NCBI GenBank assembly: GCA_013002625.1
Contig: JABDJE010000191.1
Span: 1-6,414 of the forward strand
Direction: 5' to 3'
DNA: 6,414 nucleotides
DNA from: Saprospiraceae bacterium
GTDB lineage: Bacteria > Bacteroidota > Bacteroidia > Chitinophagales > Saprospiraceae
Under the pieces are notes generated by a model. That model was not told where the DNA came from. It ran no database searches and saw nothing but the letters and a program-made list of their open reading frames with translations. This document shows, piece after piece, positions 1 to 5,733 of this stretch; the first letter of the stretch is position 1, and each line of letters starts with the position of its first letter. The position numbers and the translations under genes are program-made.

Positions 1-486
1 GATGTATACAGACCATTGACAAATACAACAATCAGCGATCCTGAAAATCATGACTTGAATCCATTTAGAGGAAACGAATTCAAAGAAGTTATTCTTGATG
101 AAGAAGGAAGACCAATTGATAAAGACAGCTTAGGTTACCTTCAATATAAATTGGTTGATGATGACACACTTGGACTAAGAGAGAACTATAGAAAAGGTGA
201 TGTAAGAGATTACCAAGATGGTGACATCAAGGAATTTGTTGACTACGGATACGGAGATTGGTCATTAATTAATGATGAATCAAGAGTATATAAAGGTGGT
301 TCATGGGGAGACAGACTATATTGGTTGTCACCTGGAACAAGAAGATTTAAGGACCAATCAAAATCAAGCAACAAAATCGGTTTCCGATGTGCGATGGTGA
401 GAGTTGGAGGCGAGACTGGAAACGAAGATATGGGTGGTATCCAATTCCAGGAAAAAGGAAGAAAAATTAAAAGGCGCTATAAATAA
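1..486 (+). CDS. gldJ: GldJ, gliding motility / type IX secretion lipoprotein (C-terminal part, 5' end outside window)
   Basis: The reading frame is open from base 1 (first residues DVYRPL) to TAA at 484-486, giving the last 161 residues; the true start and lipoprotein signal lie to the left. The TTG at 16 is an internal leucine codon, not a start. The end of a formylglycine-generating-enzyme/sulfatase-modifying fold is visible: VYKGGSWGDRLYWLSPGTRR at about 286-345, then IGFRCAM at 376-396. This fold is shared by GldJ and GldK. The motif DLNPFRGN near the start, the long acidic insert before the VYKGGSW block, and murF immediately downstream point to GldJ rather than GldK. In Flavobacterium johnsoniae GldJ is an outer-membrane lipoprotein needed for gliding, and it stabilises GldK of the type IX secretion system. 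The protein ends in a strongly basic tail, EKGRKIKRRYK. A second in-frame TAA follows at 487-489. GldK is the main alternative. Confidence 0.9.
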   Translation, partial: DVYRPLTNTTISDPENHDLNPFRGNEFKEVILDEEGRPIDKDSLGYLQYKLVDDDTLGLRENYRKGDVRDYQDGDIKEFVDYGYGDWSLINDESRVYKGGSWGDRLYWLSPGTRRFKDQSKSSNKIGFRCAMVRVGGETGNEDMGGIQFQEKGRKIKRRYK

Positions 487-509
487 ATAACGCATTGAAC
501 TAATAAATT

Positions 510-546
510 AAAAAAGGCTTTATCTGATTGGATTGAGCCTTTTTTT
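510..546 (+). terminator. Rho-independent terminator after gldJ
   Basis: AAAAAAGGCT (510-519) pairs perfectly with AGCCTTTTTT (536-545), with a 16-base spacer and a T-run at 541-546. The A-tract/T-run design is typical of an intrinsic terminator. It begins 23 bases after the gldJ stop and ends 6 bases before the murF ATG. Confidence 0.85.
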
Positions 547-552
547 ATTGTT

Positions 553-1833
553 ATGAATAGAGTAGAGACATTTTATCCACTTTTCAAATCCTCTCAAGGG
601 ATTTCTATTGATTCAAGAAAAATTGAAGCGGGACAAATATTTGTCGCCATTAAAGGTGAACGATTTGATGCCCATGAATTTGTGAAGGATGTTATCGATA
701 AAGGTGCCCGTCACGTGGTCATTGATAATCCTGATTATGAAGTAGAAGGAAAAACCTATTTGGTTCATGACAGCTTGGAGTTCTTACAAGCGCTGGCAAG
801 GCACCACAGGCGTCAGTTTAAGGTGCCCGTCATGGCTTTAACCGGTAGTAATGGAAAGACGACCACCAAGGAGCTGTTAACCGCAGTTCTATCAACCAGG
901 TTCAAGGTATATGCTACCAAAGGCAATTATAATAACCACATCGGCGTACCACTAACCTTACTGGAAATCCAAGATGATGCGGAGTTTATATTAATTGAAA
1001 TGGGTGCGAATCATATTGGGGATATTGCATTCTTATGCCGCATTGCTGAACCAGATTTTGGCTTGATTACAAATATCGGATCGGCACATATAGAAGGCTT
1101 TGGATCTCAAGAGGGTATTCTTATCGGTAAGACTGAATTATACAGATGGGTAGCTTCGGTAAAAGGGACAATATTTTATAATACCCAGGACATCCTCCTG
1201 TCAAATGCCATCCCCGATGATGTGGAGACAATAACATACTCGAATAATATTCGCAATATAGATCAATCAGCTTATACAGTATCAATCCAGGATTCAGAAG
1301 GCAAGGTGTTCGATACCCAACTCTATGGAGATTACAATTTTGATAATATGAAGGCTGCATATACAGTTGGATTATACTTTGGTGTGGACAGCGATGCTGC
1401 AATGCAATCCATGGCCAGCTATGATCCACAGATGAATAGGTCCCAGATTATTAATAAAGAAGATTGCACCTTGATTATGGATGCTTACAATGCGAACCCT
1501 TCGTCAATGATACTGGCAATTGATGCATTGCAAGAAACGGCTCATATAGAAAAGAAAGTTCTTATCCTAGGCGATATGTTTGAGCTTGGAGAGCATGAAA
1601 TACAATACCACAAAGAAATTCTTGATACAATAGCCAAAGGCACATGGCATACAGTAATCCTTGTAGGCGAAAAATTCGAAAAAGCCGATCCGGACATTTT
1701 GTATCACCACTATAAGGATGTAAATGCATTAACTGCATCATGGTCTGATGTACAAAAGCAAATGAGTGGAGCTACTATTTTGCTTAAAGCTTCCAGATCG
1801 ATAGGCCTGGAAAAACTGGAACCTTTATTCTAA
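553..1833 (+). CDS. murF: MurF, UDP-N-acetylmuramoyl-tripeptide--D-alanyl-D-alanine ligase
   Basis: This cytoplasmic ATP-dependent ligase adds D-Ala-D-Ala to the UDP-MurNAc-tripeptide, completing the pentapeptide precursor of peptidoglycan. The 426 residues are a normal family length. The N-terminal substrate domain has SIDSRKIEAGQIFVAIKG (about 18-35). The P-loop TGSNGKTTTKE is at 97-107, followed by NYNNHIGVPLTLL (126-137), EMGANHIGDI (149-158) and TNIGSAHIEGFGS (173-185). GKTELY (202-207) contains the lysine expected to be carbamylated. The C-terminal domain has DAYNANPSSM (310-319) and LGDMFELGE (339-347). ATG 553 is the only sensible start: the frame upstream is closed by TGA at 496, and MurF proteins normally begin about this far before the SxDSRK motif. 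No Shine-Dalgarno sequence is visible, and the space is taken by the gldJ terminator, so expression probably depends on read-through or a promoter inside that region. The stop overlaps the stop of the convergent gene on the other strand. Confidence 0.97.
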   Translation: MNRVETFYPLFKSSQGISIDSRKIEAGQIFVAIKGERFDAHEFVKDVIDKGARHVVIDNPDYEVEGKTYLVHDSLEFLQALARHHRRQFKVPVMALTGSNGKTTTKELLTAVLSTRFKVYATKGNYNNHIGVPLTLLEIQDDAEFILIEMGANHIGDIAFLCRIAEPDFGLITNIGSAHIEGFGSQEGILIGKTELYRWVASVKGTIFYNTQDILLSNAIPDDVETITYSNNIRNIDQSAYTVSIQDSEGKVFDTQLYGDYNFDNMKAAYTVGLYFGVDSDAAMQSMASYDPQMNRSQIINKEDCTLIMDAYNANPSSMILAIDALQETAHIEKKVLILGDMFELGEHEIQYHKEILDTIAKGTWHTVILVGEKFEKADPDILYHHYKDVNALTASWSDVQKQMSGATILLKASRSIGLEKLEPLF

Positions 1834-2735
1834 AGCACTTCCGTTAAAAACAAACAATCAGGTATTTTACCTTCAGATACGGATTTGTAATCTTCTTCAG
1901 TACACGGCACATAGTATTGATTCTCAGGATGTTGAAACCACCATCTGCCTGTGATATTTGTTTTAATAAATTTTATTGGCTCCTCGAAGTAAGGGTGATG
2001 CACCATGTAAGTATGGTTATTTCTATGCTCGATTGATTCAATATTTCTGTTTGCAGCACCTTCAAGATAATACCAAATAAGAAGCGCGGTGGTCTCGGAG
2101 CTATCTGGATTTAATGCTTGTTCTCCAATATTAAAGTACATGAGCTTATTGGATTGTGACATGCCTGCATAGCGCGCAATTTTACAAGCTTGTTCAATGT
2201 TCATGCCGCTTACAAACGATTCTGAAATATAGCTTTCCTGCTTGCGAATAGCATTTAGAAAAAAGAAAATCCCATCGATGTTGCGTAACATCGGATCAAC
2301 ATAATTTAATTTTGATGCGAGCTCTCCCAGACTTATAGAACGTGGGTTCGTGTGGTTCGAAAAATGCCTTTGAAAGCCGATGTGCAGATTATTATCTCTG
2401 GCACTTTTTGCGATCTTGCAGGTATTGTCATTGAATACCTTTTCAAAAGATTTACAATAATTATTATGCCCAATGAACAATGTTTCATCCTCGAACACTT
2501 CCGTCAGATTGTGGGTATCATCTCGAAACCATCCTAATCTTAAATCAATTTTGGGATGGTTAAAACTTAATTGATCTAATGTCATAGACAATTTGTGACC
2601 AATGGTTTTATTCTGACAAATGATATTGATTTTGGTAGACGGTGAATTTGGATTGTAATTCAGGCAATTTTTAATAAGCGAATGCTCAAATTGGCCCAAT
2701 TCGAGAAGGTCTGGATTTTCGTCTAACCAAATCAT
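1830..2735 (-). CDS. Degenerate arginase/formimidoylglutamase-family protein, probable pseudoenzyme
   Basis: The 301-residue protein resembles the Bacteroidota arginase-fold family often annotated formimidoylglutamase. What is seen: EQACKIARYAGMS (181-193), ALLIWYYLEGAANR (217-230), GRWWFQHP (263-270) and VPCTEEDYKSVSEGKIPD (276-293). These match, from memory, the family's C-terminal blocks (EACQIARYAGxSD, QMIWYFIEG.YNR, DRWWxE.P and PCxxEDYxxAxxxEIPxRWW). Active arginase-fold enzymes bind two Mn ions through a GGxHD loop, a DxHxD motif and an SxDxD motif. None is present: the segment corresponding to the last reads IFFFLNAIRKQE (156-167), with hydrophobic residues instead of aspartates, and the two N-terminal motifs are absent. 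The protein also appears to lack roughly 80-90 residues at its start compared with its relatives (estimate). There are no frameshifts or internal stops, so it looks maintained. ATG 2735 is the start because the next upstream in-frame ATG is followed at once by TAA. No signal peptide is seen. Catalytic function is unlikely; the role is unknown. Confidence 0.72.
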   Translation of the reverse strand: MIWLDENPDLLELGQFEHSLIKNCLNYNPNSPSTKINIICQNKTIGHKLSMTLDQLSFNHPKIDLRLGWFRDDTHNLTEVFEDETLFIGHNNYCKSFEKVFNDNTCKIAKSARDNNLHIGFQRHFSNHTNPRSISLGELASKLNYVDPMLRNIDGIFFFLNAIRKQESYISESFVSGMNIEQACKIARYAGMSQSNKLMYFNIGEQALNPDSSETTALLIWYYLEGAANRNIESIEHRNNHTYMVHHPYFEEPIKFIKTNITGRWWFQHPENQYYVPCTEEDYKSVSEGKIPDCLFLTEVL

Positions 2736-2760
2736 ATTATTTTACATTTTTTGTCTATAT

Positions 2761-2768
2761 CAAAAATA
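2761..2768 (-). promoter_or_regulatory. Possible Bacteroidota -7 promoter box for the arginase-like gene
   Basis: On the minus strand this reads TATTTTTG, matching the Bacteroidota primary sigma -7 consensus TAnnTTTG. It lies 25 bases upstream of the minus-strand ATG at 2735, leaving room for a short leader. No convincing -33 TTG was found at the right distance, and chance matches are common in such A+T-rich DNA. Confidence 0.35.
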
Positions 2769-2809
2769 GTAATTACTGAAAATAAATCTGTTAAATATTA
2801 GAAATATTT

Positions 2810-2821
2810 GTTATATATAAC
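2810..2821. repeat. Perfect 12-bp palindrome in the divergent intergenic region
   Basis: GTTATATATAAC reads the same on both strands. It lies between the divergent arginase-like and OmpA-type genes and could be an operator half-site pair. It is all A/T apart from the two ends, so chance is a real explanation. Confidence 0.3.
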
Positions 2822-2850
2822 TAATTTTACTAATCAACGCTTCTCTGAGA

Positions 2851-2886
2851 GTGCTGATTCAATGCCTTAGTTACTGAATCAAGTAC
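2851..2886 (+). repeat. Imperfect inverted repeat upstream of the OmpA-type gene
   Basis: TGATTCA (2855-2861) and TGAATCA (2875-2881) are exact reverse complements separated by 13 bases. The pairing extends outwards with GTGC against AGTAC if one base is bulged. It lies 53-88 bases before the ATG at 2939 and could be an operator or a leader hairpin. No T-run follows, so it is not a terminator. Confidence 0.45.
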
Positions 2887-2894
2887 TTTGTCGA

Positions 2895-2913
2895 TAACTA
2901 GAACCAATAGTTA
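2895..2913 (+). repeat. Short inverted repeat TAACTA-N7-TAGTTA upstream of the OmpA-type gene
   Basis: TAACTA (2895-2900) pairs with TAGTTA (2908-2913) around a 7-base loop, 25 bases before the ATG. The same hexamer occurs again at 2868-2873 (TAGTTA) and 2818-2823 (TAACTA). The 2895 arm could therefore pair with either neighbour, and two alternative hairpins are possible. Confidence 0.4.
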
Positions 2914-2938
2914 GACAACAATAATTTAATAAGATATT

Positions 2939-5662
2939 ATGTGCAAAAAGTTGTTATTCACAGCTTTGTCATTGCTGTTAATTCAGGTATGTGTTTTGAG
3001 CCAGGTCGACTCAATTGATGTAGAGTCTATTGAGCAACTGGAAGAAGAATATCATGATACGTGGAAAACGCCTTTCATCACTGATGAAATGACAATCGAC
3101 TCAGAGCAAAACAGATCCTGGAGAATGGGAGATTATAAATTTTCCTCTAAGCCTAAGAACTCTTGGGAGTTCGGTTTTCATAGCGGACATTTTGCAATCG
3201 ATGGTGATATTGACCGCGTCCTTCCTGCTGGATTTGGTGTTGGAATACATTTGCGCAAAGCACTCAATTATACTTTATCATTACGCGGATCTATTTTCTA
3301 TGGAAAGACAAGTGGCCTTGAGGCACAGCCTTACAGGCACCGCAATAATGTAGATGCAAACGGTATTGGTGGTGGTCTTTATGAACATACTTGGGATGAA
3401 TATGATCCTAATGTAGGTGGTCCCGGTGAATGGTTTCCATCTTACCAGACAACCTATGTAGCGGCACACCTTTCAGCTATCCTTAATATAGGAAACTTGT
3501 TATTTCACAGAGAACGTAATAAATGGAATTGGTATGCAGGCTTAGGCATTGGATTCGATCATCATACAGCCATGATGGATCTTTTGGATTCCAATGGACT
3601 GCCATATATGGACTTAAGAAACAGAACTAACTGGACACGCGAACGCTTTAATACGAATGCAGGACGTGCTGAGATCAAAGAAGATCTTAATAATATTTAT
3701 GATGGTATTTATGAAACCGAAGGATTTAAGAAAGAGGGGATTTTTAGAATAGGAGATGAGTTTAATATTCATTTTGTCTTCGTACCATCTATGGGATTTT
3801 CACGCAAAATTTCTAAACGTCTGAATATTGGATTCGAGCATAAGATTTTTATTTCAGACAATGACTATCTCGATGGTATTAAATTCAGAACATCTGTTGA
3901 TCAGACCAATAACCTGGATGTTGGGCACTATTCTCATATTGTGCTCGGGATAAATCTAGGAAACTTTGATAATGTGACCGAACCGCTTTATTGGCTCAAT
4001 CCATTGGACGCAGCATTTAATGATATCGCTCAATTGAAATCCGAACCTCAATTGGATTTAACAGATGAAGACAGAGATGGTGTCATCGATCTGATCGATA
4101 TTGAATTGAATACAAAAGAAGATTGCCCAGTAGATACAAGAGGCATGATACTGGATAGTGATGGCGATGGCTTTGTTGATTGCGAAGACTCTGAACCCTA
4201 TTCCAAACCAGGATGTCCTGTAGATGATATGGGCGTTTCAACCTGCGGAAATGAGATCAATGAGGAATACATCAACAGGCTTATTGATGCCAAGACAGAA
4301 GAATTGAGAACAGCCATGATGATGGGCAGTTCAGTTATTGAAAGAGAACATTTCTACAGAACAGATACGGTCTACAGACAGGATGGAAGAATTGAATCGA
4401 TTGCAGTGAATCCTGTAGACAGAGATGGTAATGTTTTAAGTACATCAAATACAACATTGGCATCACGGATTGATACCGTATACATGCAATCCGGAGAGGT
4501 CGACTATGTGGTCTCCTCGCCGATTGATCGTTATGGCAATAGTTTATTTGATAACAGCTATTATACAAAAGCCGATACGGTATTCAGATCTGATGGCACA
4601 ATTAGATACATTAGCACATCGCCAACCGAAGGATATACAAATGAGCTGATCAGACAATCCCAGGAACAAGCTGCACAATCTGCACAATCGGCTCAGGGCG
4701 GTCTTTCAGGCTCAGTTTCGCTTGATACGAATGCTGGCAATGGGGCAACTCGGGAGAGCAGTTCAGAAGCGACGCGCAGCAATGCCAATTCGATACTTTC
4801 GACGGATAATTATTACAGGACGGATACAGTATTGAGAGGTGATGGAACTATTGAAAGAATTTCCTATACACCTGTAGATAACAACGGTGCTACGATCAGT
4901 AATAGCCAGATCAGTTCCAAGTCGGATACGATTTATCAATCGGATGGTACTGTAGATTTTATTCAGAATGTTCCTGTTGATGCTTTTGGTAATAGTCTGC
5001 TGGACAGCAATTATTACACAGCATCTGACAAAGCATTTAACTCAGACGGAACAATCAGCTATATCGTTCTTGAACCGACGCCTGCTTACAGGTCCAAACT
5101 TGAAAGTGCATCAAAATCTGTTTCTAACTCAGATGCAGGAAGTGTTAGCAATGCAACATCGAACAACAACAAGTCATCAGGTCCCTACACAACCTACGTG
5201 AGAACGGGGTGCGGGGATTGGTTTCTACCAATGATTCACTATGATTTAAATAAAGATATTATCAAACCGGAGTATTACTCCCACATTCATAATGTGGCAC
5301 AGGTAATGCAAAAATGCCCGGATGTATGTGTTGTGGCACAAGGACACACCGACTCACGCCACACCAATGATTATAATACGGTATTATCATACAAACGAGC
5401 GAAAAAAGCTGTTGATTATCTGGTCGATAATTATGGAATAGATCGCAGCAGAATTAAGTTGATGTATGGAGGAGAGGATAATCCAATGATTAAATCCCCT
5501 TCAAGTGAAGCGCATCATTTTATGAATAGAAGGGTAGAGTTCAGAACTTGTGAGGCTGGGGATTATGATATGACTGCGCCGGAAGGGTATAATCCGAATG
5601 CCAAGCCTTCTCCGCCTGCTAAAAATAAATATTACAACGGGAATAAATCCTCGGGATACTAA
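2939..5662 (+). CDS. Large OmpA-family outer-membrane protein with beta-barrel, calcium-loop repeats, duplicated repeat block and peptidoglycan-binding domain
   Basis: The 907-residue precursor begins with a Sec signal peptide: KK, a hydrophobic core, and probable cleavage after VLS at residue 21, leaving Gln22 first. No lipobox precedes Cys18. Residues about 75-345 alternate Gly/aromatic-rich strands (WEFGFHSGHF, YTLSLRGSIF, NWYAGLGIGF, RLNIGFEHKIF, HIVLGINLG) and look like a small OmpA-type beta-barrel with long loops. Two thrombospondin-type-3-like calcium loops follow, DEDRDGVID (376-384) and DSDGDGFVD (406-414), each near a CPVD motif. Residues 471-727 hold two copies of a block of three ~35-residue repeats, separated by a Ser/Ala/Gln-rich linker. 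The OmpA C-terminal domain (about 753-870) has GHTD (802-805), N813, LSYKRAKKAVDYL (816-828) and NRRVEF (863-868); Asp805 and Arg820 are the expected diaminopimelate-binding pair. The role inferred is tethering the outer membrane to peptidoglycan. All eight cysteines of the mature protein lie in the calcium-loop and OmpA domains. The gene appears monocistronic, with an A/T-rich start region and its own terminator. Confidence 0.93.
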   Translation: MCKKLLFTALSLLLIQVCVLSQVDSIDVESIEQLEEEYHDTWKTPFITDEMTIDSEQNRSWRMGDYKFSSKPKNSWEFGFHSGHFAIDGDIDRVLPAGFGVGIHLRKALNYTLSLRGSIFYGKTSGLEAQPYRHRNNVDANGIGGGLYEHTWDEYDPNVGGPGEWFPSYQTTYVAAHLSAILNIGNLLFHRERNKWNWYAGLGIGFDHHTAMMDLLDSNGLPYMDLRNRTNWTRERFNTNAGRAEIKEDLNNIYDGIYETEGFKKEGIFRIGDEFNIHFVFVPSMGFSRKISKRLNIGFEHKIFISDNDYLDGIKFRTSVDQTNNLDVGHYSHIVLGINLGNFDNVTEPLYWLNPLDAAFNDIAQLKSEPQLDLTDEDRDGVIDLIDIELNTKEDCPVDTRGMILDSDGDGFVDCEDSEPYSKPGCPVDDMGVSTCGNEINEEYINRLIDAKTEELRTAMMMGSSVIEREHFYRTDTVYRQDGRIESIAVNPVDRDGNVLSTSNTTLASRIDTVYMQSGEVDYVVSSPIDRYGNSLFDNSYYTKADTVFRSDGTIRYISTSPTEGYTNELIRQSQEQAAQSAQSAQGGLSGSVSLDTNAGNGATRESSSEATRSNANSILSTDNYYRTDTVLRGDGTIERISYTPVDNNGATISNSQISSKSDTIYQSDGTVDFIQNVPVDAFGNSLLDSNYYTASDKAFNSDGTISYIVLEPTPAYRSKLESASKSVSNSDAGSVSNATSNNNKSSGPYTTYVRTGCGDWFLPMIHYDLNKDIIKPEYYSHIHNVAQVMQKCPDVCVVAQGHTDSRHTNDYNTVLSYKRAKKAVDYLVDNYGIDRSRIKLMYGGEDNPMIKSPSSEAHHFMNRRVEFRTCEAGDYDMTAPEGYNPNAKPSPPAKNKYYNGNKSSGY
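4349..4666 (+). repeat. First copy of a three-repeat block (residues 471-576) in the OmpA-type protein
   Basis: Three ~35-residue units: YRTDTVYRQDGRIESI...PVDRDGN (471-508), RIDTVYMQSGEVDYV...PIDRYGNSL (509-543) and KADTVFRSDGTIRYI...PTEGY (544-576). The shared pattern is roughly DT-[VI]-[YF]-x-x-[DS]-G-x-[IV]-x-x-[IV], then P-[VIT]-[DE] about five residues later, then usually GN. I do not recognise it as a named domain. A Ser/Ala/Gln-rich linker follows at about 577-623. Confidence 0.85.
4808..5119 (+). repeat. Second copy of the three-repeat block (residues 624-727)
   Basis: The units correspond one-to-one with the first block: YRTDTVLRGDGTIERI...PVDNNG (624-659) to unit 1, KSDTIYQSDGTVDFI...PVDAFGNSL...YYT (660-694) to unit 2, and ASDKAFNSDGTISYI...PTPAY (695-727) to unit 3. 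The pairing of GNSL-x-D-x-x-YYT in the middle units shows that the triplet was duplicated as a whole. In the last unit the DTV motif has decayed to DKA. Codons differ widely between copies, so the duplication is old. A Ser/Asn-rich linker follows, echoing the one after the first block. Confidence 0.85.
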
Positions 5663-5688
5663 GATTGAAGTAAACTATTAGTTTTAGT

Positions 5689-5722
5689 AAGCCCTGGCTA
5701 ATCAGTCAGGGCTTTTGTTTTA
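5689..5722 (+). terminator. Rho-independent terminator after the OmpA-type gene
   Basis: AAGCCCTG (5689-5696) pairs with CAGGGCTT (5707-5714). Inside it G·T, C-G and T-A pairs close a 4-base loop (AATC), making an 11-pair stem. TTTTGTTTT follows at 5713-5721. It begins 26 bases after the stop at 5662. It also lies about 20 bases past the stop of the convergent E2 gene, but the T-run on that strand is weak, so use by both genes is only possible. Confidence 0.87.
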
Positions 5723-5733
5723 TGATAATCTTA

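Noticed and set aside
16..18. TTG as the start of a short independent gene at the left edge
   Set aside because: The frame is open to base 1 and the residues before it continue the GldJ sequence, so it is internal to a truncated gene.
1121..1429. Minus-strand open frame of 102 codons inside murF
   Set aside because: It lies wholly within murF, which has full family motifs in its own frame; the translation is Cys/His/Tyr-rich with no domain character.
1860..1872. Hairpin AGGTA-TTT-TACCT, with a T-rich stretch on the minus strand
   Set aside because: It lies within the arginase-like coding sequence before its stop codon and has only five pairs, so a terminator role is unlikely.
2352..2537. 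Plus-strand 61-codon open frame inside the arginase-like gene
   Set aside because: It is opposite a longer frame with clear family motifs, and has no start signal or recognisable product.
2884..2890. TACTTTG upstream of the OmpA-type gene as a -7 promoter box
   Set aside because: It is one base too short for TAnnTTTG, and no properly spaced -33 TTG was seen.
4968..5201. Plus-strand 77-codon frame inside the OmpA-type gene
   Set aside because: It is out of frame with the repeat and linker region; its apparent Thr/Gln richness results from the repetitive DNA.
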